Source of the DNA: Begonia masoniana
Lineage: Eukaryota; Streptophyta; Magnoliopsida; Cucurbitales; Begoniaceae
DNA: 64,000 nucleotides
Direction of reading: 5' to 3'
Assembly (NCBI GenBank): GCA_022432975.1
Contig: CM039509.1
Coordinates: 11,560,621-11,624,620 of the forward strand
Shown here one piece after another: positions 45,238 to 56,203 of the stretch (within the stretch, counting starts at the first letter, position 1; every line of letters begins with the position of its first letter). The position numbers and the translations under genes were made by a program. A model generated the notes under the pieces. That model saw nothing but the letters and a program-made list of their open reading frames with translations. It was not told the DNA's origin and ran no database searches.

Positions 45238-45718
45238 TGTAACGCCCCGAGTTATCTGAACCCGGTTCGCTACTCATTACTTGATCATAACTAAGAAATT
45301 TCGAATAAATTTAAAAACTTCATTCGACATTCAAAATTTTACATTTTCTAAACGTTCAAAACATTTGAAAACTTTGCAGCGGAAAATTATTTAAAACTAC
45401 AATGGGGATTTAACTAGCTGTGAAAATATTGTTGGAAAGATTAATGGAAATGTTTAAAGTATTCGGTCAAGAGAAAATAAGGTTTTAAATGATGGACTAC
45501 TCAAGGAATTACAAAAGTCGAATTCATCTGCCGACGACAAAGTCAACGGAAGGAAACGGAACGAGGTTCCTGCCGATGACGTCACGAGTTGAACTCGTCT
45601 GCCGACGACTAGTCAACGGAAGGAGCAGAAGTAGACACCAAAGGCTTCTGCCGATGACGTCTACACAACTTCACCTACAACTTCATCTGCCGATGAAATC
45701 ATGGTAACTTCACACACC

Positions 45719-45765
45719 ACTTCATCTGCCGATGAAGTTAACATAACTTCATCTGCCGATGAAGT
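45719..45765. repeat. Two perfect 8-bp-arm hairpins
   Basis: ACTTCATCTGCCGATGAAGT occurs at 45719-45738 and 45746-45765. Each has 8-bp arms around TGCC. Less perfect relatives surround them (45684, 45545-45650). Confidence 0.85.
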
Positions 45766-46628
45766 CAGCGCAATTTCATCTCTCAATAGACAAACACACG
45801 TCATCTTCCGATAACAACAATATGACTCCACGCCTTCCGATTCGCTAAACGACAAACAGGTTACTCTACACCTTCCGATTCGCTAAACGACAAACGGGTT
45901 TCTCCCTCTTCCGATGGAATGGACTACATCTGCCGACACGTGCTACTCACGTAACTCCTTAAAGCATCTACTGATAGACTTTAAAATTTACATCTTCCGA
46001 TGGCTTTTCTAAAGACATCTTCCGATAGAATTTAAAATTTACTCAACATCTACCGACAGATATCATCTGTCGATAGAGAGCAAAACAACAACTCTAATCG
46101 CTTCACTTGCAAATCTAGTAATAAACCAATAGAATACTAAATTCAGAGAAAACTAAAAATACTTTTGAAAACTTCAAGTAACTCATTCTTGCTAAAACTA
46201 ACCAGAGACAATCCAAACCTTTGTGTTACTAGAAACTCATAAGTACTATCTTGAAATCCCAACAGAATATCGTTATCAGAAAAGAAACTCAAAAGCGAAT
46301 TCCAAAACATTAAAATTTCTACTGTCATGAAAGCTCAGTATAATAAATTTGAAATACTGTCAATTAATCTTTGTTAGTCAACGACACCAGTCAAACCGCC
46401 CCATCAGATGCCTGACCGTTGCACAGCCGTGCTCCACCAACCTCATCTACTCGGTTATGCTCTCAGGGAAATCACCTGCTGTATCCTCAACACCTACATC
46501 ACAAAACTCATCTATTAGCCTAATGCTAAGCAAGTAAAGCATTAATGAAATGTATGCTGAAACATAAACCCTGATCATGCAGTTTCTAATTTTCTCAACT
46601 CAGTTGTGCATCGTTCAAAAACTGGTCT

Positions 46629-46822
46629 GATCCCTAAGTTCCCTTGGGAGTGGGATCGGTTCTCCCAATGTAATAAATCCTCTACTCAGTTAAGGGGCGG
46701 ATTACTTCCCTTAACAGCTAATACAGATCCCTTAATTCCCTTGGGAGTGGGATCGGTTCTCCCAATGTAATAAATCCTCTACTCAGTTAAGGGGCGGATT
46801 ACTTCCCTTAACAGCTACTCTG
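46629..46822. repeat. 97-bp tandem duplication in the solo LTR
   Basis: CCCTTGGGAGTGGGATCGG begins at 46641 and 46738, 97 bases apart, and the two units are nearly identical through TTACTTCCCTTAACAGCTA. Confidence 0.9.
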
Positions 46823-47506
46823 TTTCATTCAATTCATACTCATCATAACCTTGCACATAAATTCATTTTCGTAATTCTTCAAAAACTTAATGCATGACAT
46901 AAAGAAAAGAAACACTCAAACATGCATAAACCTACTGTTTTGTGATGTAGGCCCGAAGGCTCACACATTACTTTACTTACCTGGCTCCTGGAAATCGCTC
47001 GGCTATATGCTACTCCAAAAATCTGCTCACCTAAAACCATTGACAGATTATGGATTAGATCTCCACTAAACTTTATCTAACTACTGAAGTCTAAGGAAGC
47101 CAGTTTGGGGCTCTACTGATTAAGCATTCCCGATACATCACTAAACCCCAAAACCCAAAGCTCTCACCCGCAGCTTATCGAAGATACATACATTGCAATC
47201 TTTCAGCTACCCTAGTACTAGAACGGTAAGTAGTTGATTCAAAACTCACCTTGGTTGGGGAAAACCGGGGGGGAAATCGCCCAGAGGTAGTCTGCTTGAG
47301 CTGAGAGGTAAGAGTAATAAAACAGTGGCGGCTAAACCTCACTAAACCTTTCCTTAAATACCTTATCCACAATATAAATTCGCAATTACCATCTTGCCCC
47401 TGCCTAGTCATTTACAACCTAATCAACATTTCACTAAATTTTAACCATAAAAATTATATACCACCGTTTAATAACTTATTTTGATTTATTGAAACCGGGT
47501 GCTACA

Positions 47507-49214
47507 ATAAGTCTAGTAACACTCAACCTCATTTGCTTGGTACGTTCAACTCTTTTGGAACAAATCGATTGAAGTGAAGTTTCTAATGCTTCATCAAGCA
47601 CATTACTAAGTTTTAGTTTCGCGTCCATGAAGTTTGTTGGGTCCTCAATCCACGTCGTTCTCTTCACTTCAAGTTAAAGCCTTGAATGTGAAATGGATAA
47701 CTTATGTTCTATCCACAAGTAATGTAGCACTAGACCTCATTTGCTTGCTACGATCAACTCTTTTGGATTAACTTGATTGAAGTGAAGTTTCTTATGCTTC
47801 ATCAAACGCATTACTAAGTCTTAATTACGCGTCCATGAAGGTTGTTGGGTCCTCAATACACGTCGTTCTTATCACGTCAAGTTAAAACTTTGAATATGAA
47901 ATGGATAACTTAGTTTCTAACTACAAGTCCTGTAACACTCAACCTCATTTGCTTGATTCGTTCAACTCTTTTGGAACAAATCGATTGAAGTGAAATTTTT
48001 TATACTTCATCAAGCGCATTACTAAGTCTTAATTACCCGTCCGTGAAGGTTGTTGGGTCCTCAATATACGTCGTTCTCATCACTTCAAGTTAAAACCTTG
48101 AATGTGAAATGGATAAATTTGGTTCTAACCACAAGTCATGTAACACTCAACCTCATTTGCTTGATACGTTCAACTCTTTTGGAATAAATCGATTGAAGTG
48201 AAGTTTTTATTGTTTTATCAAGCGCATTACTAATTCTTAGTTTCGCGTCCATGAAGGTTGTTGGGTCCTCAATACACGTCGTTTTCATCACTTCAAGTTA
48301 AAACCTTGAATGTGAAATGGATAACTTATGTTCTAACCACAAGTAATGTAGCACTCAACCTCATTAGCTTGATACGATCAACTCTTTTGGAAGAAATCGA
48401 TTGATGTCAAGTTTCTTTTGCTTCATCAAGCGCATTACTGAGTCTTAGTTTCGCGTCCATGAAGGTAGTTGGGTCCTCAATACACGTCGTTCTCATCACT
48501 TCAAGTTAAAGACTTGAATGTGAAATGGATAACTTAGGTTCTAACCACAAGTCATGTAACACTCAACCTCATTTGCTTGCTACGTTCAACTCTTTTGGAA
48601 CAAATCGATTGAAGTGAAGTTTCTTATGCTTCATCAAGCGCATTACTAAGTCTTAATTACCCGTCCGTGAAGGTTGTTGGGTCCTCAATACACGTCGTTC
48701 TCATCACTTCAAGTTAAACCTTGAATGTGAAATGGATAACTTATGTTTTAACCACAAGTAATGTAGCACTCAACTTCATTAGCTTGATACGATCAACTCT
48801 TTTGGAACAAATCGATTGAAGTCAAGCTTCTTATGCTTCATCAAGCGCATTACTGAATCTTAGTTTCGCGTCCATGAAGGTAGTTGGGTCCTCAATACAC
48901 GTCGTTCTCATCACTTCAAGTTAAAGTCTTGAATGTGAAATGGATAACTTAGGTTCAAACCACACGTCAAGTAACACTCAACCTCATTTGCATGATACGT
49001 TCAACTTTTTTGGGAACAAATCGATCGAAGTCATGTTTCTTATGCTTCATCAAGCGCATTTCTAAGTCTTAATTACGCGTCCGTGAAGGTTGTTGAGTCC
49101 TCAATACACGTCGTTCTCATCACTTCAAGTTAAAACCTTGAATGTGAAATGGATAACTTAGTTTCTAACTACAAGTCATGTAACACTCAACCTCATTTGC
49201 TTGATACGTTCAAC
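47507..49214 (+). repeat. 208-bp satellite between two solo LTRs
   Basis: About eight monomers in plus orientation, starting at ATAAG and ending at the TSD TCAAC (49210-49214). No gene is seen. Confidence 0.95.
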
Positions 49215-50093
49215 TGATGTAGTCAAAGAAGCAACTAAGGACAATCAAGAAGCAATAGGGAGCCAAGATCCACTGATGAATATAGGAGGACCAATGACGA
49301 GATCAAGAACGAAGAAAATAAACAAAAGACTACAAATTTTAATCAAAAACATCCAAGAAAAGGAATCATCACAAAATGTGCAACGAGCAATAATATTACT
49401 AAGTGTTGATGAAGAAGCAAGGACTGGAAAAGAAGCCCAAACGAAGCCCAAAACGAAGTCTCAAAAAAATAAAGACTTCCCACATGGTCACCCAACATGG
49501 CACTACTCTAGCCCAAGAGTTTTTAACTTCAAAGTTTTTACAAGTGCCACACCATTGGGCTAGGCCCACAATCTGAATTAAACTCGAGACTCACGTTACT
49601 TAAACCTAAGTTCCGCGGCCACCATCCACTTGCACCACTTTCCAATTTTTCTTCTCTTATTTTTGGAAACTTTTCTATTGTCTAATTAGGATATCTTGAT
49701 TATTTCTAATTATGTTATTACCTTATTAGTTTTATCCCTTTGCCTATTTAAGGGAGGCTTGTAATAGATTTTAGGCACTTTTTGAATGAATTTGATTTTT
49801 ATTAAGCTTTTGGTTTGAGGTGAGATCCTTATAATTCTCTTCTTGAGTTCTTGGATTAGAACTTGATCTTCTTCAAGTGTATTCTTGAAAAGATCGAACT
49901 TGATAGCTTAGGTTCAACCAACGAGTTTGGTTCGGGTCTAGCTACTTTTTCTGATAACTTTGGTTCCATCGCTATCTATCGATTGGGGTCAAGTTCCTTC
50001 TTCTTATTCTTTCGAATCAATAAAGGCATTATTCACTTTGAATTCCGTATTGCGTGTTGGGTCTAAGATCTCTAATATCTTAGGTTCATATCA
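49215..50093 (+). mobile_element. Solo LTR of a CRM-like element, 879 bp
   Basis: Starts TGATGTAGTC, ends CATATCA, with TSD TCAAC on both sides (49210-49214, 50094-50098). TATA-like TATTTAAGG at 49745-49753. The U5 part shares CTTGATAGCTTAGGTTC, CGAGTTTGGTT and CGATTGGGGTCAAGTTCCTT with the LTRs at 20904 (reverse strand), 53374 and 62559, so it is the same wider family. Confidence 0.93.
49216..49563 (+). pseudogene. LTR-encoded polyprotein tail in a solo LTR (115 codons)
   Basis: Frame from the LTR start: [27 protein letters not shown], then a charged and Lys-rich stretch, stop TAG at 49561-49563. IGGPMTRS matches the 20904 element's tail. The upstream polyprotein is missing (satellite precedes it). 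It stays open for its full length, longer than the 77-residue tail at 21524. The upstream in-frame satellite codons back to 49201 are not part of it. Confidence 0.85.
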
Positions 50094-53000
50094 TCAACTC
50101 TTTTGGAACAAATCGATTTGAAGTGAAGTTTCTTATGTTTCATCAAGCGCATTACTAAGTCTTAGTTACGCGTCCATGAAGGTTGTTGGGTCCTCAATAC
50201 ACGTCGTTCTCATCATTTCAAGTTAAAACCTTGAATGTGAAATGGATAACTTAGGTTCTAACCATAAGTCTAGTAACACTCAACCTCATTTGCATGATAC
50301 GTTCAACTCTTTTGGAACAAATCGATTGAAGTGAAGTTTCTAATGCTTCATCAAGCGCATTACTAATTTTTAGTTTCGCATCCATGAAGTTTGTTGGGTC
50401 CTCAATCCACGTCGTTCTCTTCACTTCAAGTCAAAGCCTTGAATGTGAAATGGATAACTTATGTTCTATCTACAAGTAATGTAGCACTAGACCTCATTTG
50501 CTTGCTACGATCAACTCTTTTGGAACAAATGGATTGAAGTGAAGTTTCTTATGCTTCATCAAGCTGCATTACTAAGTCTTAATTACGCGTCCATGAAGGT
50601 TGTTGGGTCCTCAATACACGTCGTTCTTATCACTTCAAGTTAAAACTTTGAATATGAAATGGATAACTTAGTTTCTAACTACAAGTCATGTAACACTCAA
50701 CCTCATTTGCTTGATTCGTTCAACTCTTTTGGAACAAATCGATTGAAGTGAAGTTTTTTATACTTTATCAAGCGCATTACTAAGTCTTAATTACCCATCC
50801 GTGAAGGTTGTTGGGTCCTCAATACACGTCGTTCTCATCACTTCAAGTTAAAACCTTGAATGTGAAATGGATAACTTATGTTCTAACCACAAGTAATGTG
50901 GCACTCAACCTCATTAGCTTGATACGATCAACTCTTTTGGAAGAAATCGATTGAAGTCAAGTTTCTTTTGCTTCATCAAGCGCATTACTGGGTCTTAGTT
51001 TCGCGTCCATGAAGGTAGTTGGGTCCGCAATACACGTCGTTCTCATGACTTCAAGTTAAAGACTTGAATGTGAAATGTATAACTTAGGTTCTAACCACAC
51101 GTCATGTAACACTCAACCTCATTTGCTTGATACGTTCAACTCTTTTGGAACAAATCGATCGAAGTCAAGTTTCTTATGCTTCATCAAGCGCATTACCAAG
51201 TCTTAATTACGCGTCCGTGAAGGTTGTTGGGTCCTCAATACACGTCGTTCTCATCACTTCAAGTTAAAACCTTGAATGTGAAATGGATAGCTTAGTTTCT
51301 AACTACAAGTCATGTACCACTCAACCTCATTTGCTTGATACGTTCAACTCTTTTGGAACAAATCGATTTCAAGTGAAGTTTCTAATGCTTCATCAAGCGC
51401 ATTACTAAGTCTTAGTTACGCGTCCGTGAAGGTTGTTGGGTCCTCAATACACGTCGTTCTCATCACTTCAAGTTAAAACCTTGAATGTGAAATGGATAAT
51501 TTAGGTTCTCACCACAAGTCAAGTAACACTCAACCTCATTTGCCTGATACGTTCAACTCTTTTCGAACCAATCGATTGAAGTAAAGTTTCTAATGCTTCA
51601 TCAAGCGCATTACTAAGTCTTCGTTTCGCGTCCATGAAGTTTGTTGGGTCCTCAATCCACGTCGTTCTCTTCACTTCAAGTCAAAGCCTTGAATGTGAAA
51701 TGGATAACTTATGTTCTAACCACAAGTAAAATGTAGCACTAGACCTCATTTGCTTGCTACGATCAACTCTTTTGGAATAACTTGATTGAAGTGAAGTTTC
51801 TTATGCTTCATCAAGCGCATTACTAAGTCTTAATTACGCGTCCATGAAGGTTGTTGCGTCCTCAATACATGTCGTTCTTATCACGTCAAGTTAAAACTTT
51901 GAATATGAAATGGATAACTTAGTTTCTAACTACAAGTCATGTAACAATCAACCTCATTTGCTTGATTCGTTCAACTCTTTTGGAACAAATCAATTGAAGT
52001 GAAGTTTTTTATACTTCATCAAGCGCATTACTAAGTCTTAATTACCCGTGCGTGAAGGTTGTTGGGTCCTCAATACACGTCGTTCTCATCACTTCAAGTT
52101 AAAACCTTGAATGTGAAATGGATAAATTTGGTTCTAACCACAAGTCATGTAACACTCAACCTCATTTGCTTGATACGTTCAACTCTTTTGGAATAAATCG
52201 ATTGAAGTGAAGTTTTTAATGTTTTATCAAGCGCATTACTAATTCTTAGTTTCGCGTCCATCAAGGTTGTTGGGTCCTCAATACACGTCGTTCTCATCAC
52301 TTCAAGTTAAAACCTTGAATGTGAAATGGATAACTTCCGTTCTAACAACAAGTCATGTAACACTCAACCTCATTTGCTTGCTACGTTCAACTCTTTTGGA
52401 ACAAATCGATTGAAGTGAAGTTTCTTATGCTTCATCAAGCGCATTACTAAGTCTTAATTACGCGTCCATGAAGGTTGTTGGGTCCTCAATACACGTCGTT
52501 CTCATCACTTCAAGTTAAAACCTTGAATATGAAATGGATAACTTAGGTTCTAACCACAAGTCATGTAACACTCAACCTCATTTGCTTGCTACTGTTCAAC
52601 TCTTTTGGAACAAATCGATTGAAGTGAAGTTTCTTATGCTTCATCAAGCGCATTACTAAGTCTTAATTACGCGTCCATGAAGGTTGTTGGGTCCTCAATA
52701 CACGTCGTTCTCATCACTTCAAGTTAAAACCTTGAATATGAAATGGATAACTTAGTTTCTAACTACAAGTCATGTAACACTCAACCTCATTTGCTTGATT
52801 GGTTCAACTCTTTTGGAACAAATCGATTGAAGAGAAGTTTTTTATGCTTCATCAAGCACATTACTAAGTCTTAATTACGCGTCCATGAAGGTTATTGGGT
52901 CCTCAATAAACGTCGTTCTCATCACTTCAAGTTAAAACCTTGAATGTGAAATGGATAACTTAGTTTCTAACAACAAGTCATGTAACACTCAATCTCATTT

Positions 53001-53373
53001 GCTTGCTACGTTCAACTCTTTTGGAACAGATCGATTGAAGTGAAGTTTCTAATGCTTCATCAAGCGCATTACTAAGTCTTAGTTTCGCGTCCATGAATGT
53101 TGTTGGGCCCTCAATACACGTCGTTCTCATCACTTTAAGTTAAAACCTTGAATGTGAAATGGATAACTTAGGTTCTAACCACAATTCATGTAACACTCAA
53201 CCTCATTTGCTTGATACGTTCAACTCTTTTGGAACAAATCGATTCAAATGAAGTTTCTTATGCTTCATCAAGCGCATTACTAAGTCTTAGTTTCGCGTCC
53301 ATGAAGGTCGTTGGGTCCTCTAGACACGTCTTTCTCATCACTTCAAGTTAAAGCCTTGAATGTGAAATGGATA
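50094..53373 (+). repeat. 208-bp satellite between solo LTR and inverted-LTR element
   Basis: About 16 clean plus-orientation monomers, ending in the TSD GGATA (53369-53373). Several monomer types repeat those of 47.5-49.2 kb. No gene is seen. Confidence 0.95.
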
Positions 53374-54220
53374 TGATACGAACTAAGATACGTCCATGCC
53401 CAATGTCAAGGACAATAATCCATCTAACAAAGGAGGTCCTAATATGAATCAAGGTGCGACCAAGCTCAAGCCCAAAGACAAACATCAATGTCAGAATATT
53501 GTAGTTCTTCAGGAAGAAACATATTTTACGGAGATCAACATTTTCAATTCAGCCTCCTCTTACAATATGACATTCTTCAAGGTGAGGCATAAATGGAGGA
53601 TCAAGCACACGTTCAAAGATTATTGGATTACTTCTCAATGGTTTCTATTGTGGGCTGGATCGCGTAATTATAGAAAGTTTCTTAATTATAGTTTTAGAAA
53701 GTTTTCTTAATTATAGTTTTAGAAAGTTTTCCTAATTTTAGTTTTAGAAAGTTTCTTAATAATTGTTTTAGAAAGTTTCTTAATTATAGCTTTAGAAAGC
53801 TTTCCTAATCATAGATTTAGAAAGTTTTCCTAAGTATTGTTTTAGAAAGTTTCCTAATTATCATTTTAGTAATATTTCCTAATTATTTTTAGGATATTTT
53901 GTAGCCTATTTAAAGGCATAGGCGCTTTAACATTATTAAGCAATATACATGATTTTGAGTTACTCTTTGTGAGAATTTTCTCTTTTGTTCTTTGTGAAGA
54001 ACTAGATCTTCTTCAAGTCAAAACTTGAAAGATCAACTTGATAGCTTTGGTTCTAAACACAAGATCGGTTACGGGTCAAGCTCTTGTTTTATAACTTTGG
54101 TTCCGTCGGCAAGGTTCGATTGGGGTCAAGTTCCTTATACTTGATTTCACAGGCGTTCCTGAGTTTCTAATTCCGCGTTGTTGAAGGGTCTCGGGTTTCA
54201 TATACCCGTGGTTCTCATCA
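53374..54220 (+). repeat. LTR, forward copy, 847 bp
   Basis: TATA-like TATTTAAAG at 53907-53915. The first ~200 bases contain GGPNMNQGATKLKPKDKH in one frame (53396-53710), a diverged version of the LTR-encoded tail. The LTR ends CTCATCA, followed by the primer-binding site. Confidence 0.9.
53669..53895 (+). repeat. U3 minisatellite, about 24-27-bp unit
   Basis: About nine imperfect units of AGTTTCTTAATTATAGTTTTAGAA type directly upstream of the TATA box. The same array is at 62730-62890 and, reversed, at 54571-54740. Confidence 0.85.
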
Positions 54221-54222
54221 TT

Positions 54223-54234
54223 TGGTATCAGAGC
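54223..54234 (+). other. Primer-binding site, initiator-Met tRNA
   Basis: TGGTATCAGAGC, two bases after the LTR end; complementary to the plant initiator-Met tRNA 3' end. Confidence 0.9.
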
Positions 54235-54516
54235 TTTGGCTCCTAGATTCAAGTTTCTATCTTTATTGTTTTCTTCTTCTTCTTCTTCTTCTTCTTCTAG
54301 AGTTTCTTTCTTTGAAAATTCAAAAAAAAAAAAAAAAAATTGAAATTTGAAAAAAAAAAAAAAATTCCGAAAATTCGAAAAAAAAAATTCTGAAATTCGA
54401 AAAAAAAAAAGTCATTGAATCAACGATTCTCTTTATTTGTCAAGTTTTCTTCTTTCAAAAAAAAAAATCTCAATTATTCGAGTATCAATATCTCGAGTAT
54501 CATTTTTGATACCAAA

Positions 54517-54996
54517 TCATGAGAACCACGGGTATATGAAACCCGAGACCCTTCAACAACGCGGAATTAGGAAAACTTTCTAAATCTATGATTAGGAAAA
54601 CTTTCTAAAACTATAATTAAGAAACTTTCTAAAACGATAATTAAGAAACTTTCTAAAACTATAATTAGGAAAAATTTCTAAAACTATAATTAAGAAAACT
54701 TTCTAAAACTATAATTAAGTAACTTTCTATAATTACGCGATACAGCCCACTATAGAAACCTTTGAGAAGTAATTCAATAATCTTTGAACGTGTGCTTGAT
54801 CGTCCATTTATGCCTCACCTTGAAGAATGTCATATTGTAAGAGGATGCTGAATTGAAAATGTTGATCTCCGTAAAATATGTTTCTCCCTAAAGAACTACA
54901 ATATTCTAACATTGGTGTTTGTCTTTGGGCTTGAGCTTGGTCGCACCTTGATTCACATTAGGGCCTCCTTTGTTAGATGGATTATTGTTCGTATCA
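54517..54996 (-). repeat. LTR, reversed and internally deleted copy, 480 bp
   Basis: Reverse complement of the 53374 LTR ends: GAGAACCACGGGTATATGAAACC at one end and the tail-coding start at the other. CGCGGAATTA is joined directly to GGAAAACTTTCT, skipping the TATA, R and most of U5. The terminal TGATGA has become TCATGA. Confidence 0.88.
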
Positions 54997-56203
54997 GGAT
55001 AACTTAGGTTCTAACCACAAGTCATGTAACACTCAACCTCATTTGCTTGATACGATCAACTCTTTTGGAACAAATCGATTGAAGTGAAGTTTCTTATGCT
55101 TCATCAAGCGCATTACTAAGTCTTAATTACGCGTCCATGAAGGTTGTTGGGTCCTCAATACACGTCGTTCTCATCACTTCAAGTTAAAACCTTGAATATG
55201 AAATGGATAACATAGTTTCTAACTACAAGTCATGTAACACTCAACCTCATTTGCTTGATTGGTTCAACTCTTTTGGAACAAATCGATTGAAGAGAAGTTT
55301 TTTATGCTTCATCAAGCGTATTACTAAGTCTTAATTACCCGTCCGTGAAGGTTGTTGGGTCCTCAATACACGTCGTTCTTATTACATAAAGTTAAAACCT
55401 TGAATGTGAAACGGATAACTTAGGTTCTAACCACAAGTCATGTAACACTCAACCTCATTTGCTTAATACGATCAACTCTATTGCAACAAATCGTTTGAAG
55501 TGAAGTTTCTAATGCTTCATCAAGCGCATTACTAAGTCTTAGTTTCGCGTCCATTAAGGTTGTTGTGTCCTAAATACTCGTCGTTCTCATCACTTCAAGT
55601 TAAAACCTTGAATGTGAAATGGATAACTTAAGTTCTGACCACAAGTCATGTAACACTCAACCTCATTTGCTTGCTACGTTCAACTCTTTTGGAACAAATC
55701 GATTGAAGTGAAGTTTCTAATGCTTCATCAAGCGCATTACTAAGTTTTAGTTTCGCGTCTATGAAGGTTGTTGGGTCCTCAATACACGTTGTTCTCATCA
55801 CTTCATGTTAAAACCTTGAATGTGAAATGGATAACTTAGGTTCTAACCAAAAGTCATGTAACACTCAACCTCATTTGCTTGATACGTTCAACTCTTTTGG
55901 AACAAATCGATTCAAGTGAAGTTTCTAATGCTTCATCAAGCGCATTACTCAGTCTTAGTTTCGCGTCCATGAAGGTAGTTGGGTCCTCAATACACGTCGT
56001 TCTCATCACTTCAAGTTAAAGCCTTGAATGTTAAATGGATAACTTAGGTTCTAACCACAAGTAAAGTAACACTTAACCTCATTTGCTTGCTACGTTCAAC
56101 TCTTTTGGAACAAATCGATTGAAGTGAAGTTTCTTATGTTTCATCAAGCGCATTGCTAAGTCTTAGTTTCGCGTCCATGAACGTTGTTGGGTCCTCAATA
56201 CGC
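54997..56203 (+). repeat. 208-bp satellite, last plus-orientation block
   Basis: About six monomers from the TSD GGATA to the orientation switch, where GGGTCCTCAATAC is followed by GCGTAACTAAGAGTTAG. Confidence 0.93.

Larger units (their letters stand above)
45238..47506. mobile_element. Solo LTR, 2269 bp, Ty3/gypsy-like
   Basis: TGTAACGCCCCGAG...CCGGGTGCTACA, with the perfect TSD ATAAG on both sides (45233-45237, 47507-47511) and no internal coding region, so a solo LTR. TGTAACGCCCC-type ends are common in large plant gypsy LTRs (Tekay/Del type), an assignment from memory. The part 45520-46080 is built of CATCTGCCGATGA and CATCTTCCGATAG motifs, including two perfect hairpins. A 97-bp tandem duplication lies at 46629-46822. 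Minus-strand sense is somewhat favoured: a TATTTAAGG lies about 150 bases in from the right end. The frames 45489-45707 and 46143-46328 are not recognisable genes. Confidence 0.85.
53374..54996. mobile_element. Inverted-LTR retrotransposon derivative within one TSD
   Basis: Left LTR in plus orientation (53374-54220, TGATACGAAC...CTCATCA), then tRNA-iMet PBS and about 280 bases of leader, then a reversed PBS and a shortened LTR in minus orientation ending TTCGTATCA (54517-54996). The perfect TSD GGATA flanks the whole (53369-53373 and 54997-55001). There is no gag or pol. The internal joint is a GTATCA/TGATAC palindrome at 54497-54512. The reversed LTR lacks the TATA-to-U5 part present in the first. 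Confidence 0.88.

Noticed and set aside
45489..46537. Small open frames 45489-45707, 45661-45855, 46143-46328 and 46349-46537
   Set aside because: They lie inside the TSD-bounded solo LTR; translations follow the CATCTGCCGATG repeats or show no recognisable motif.
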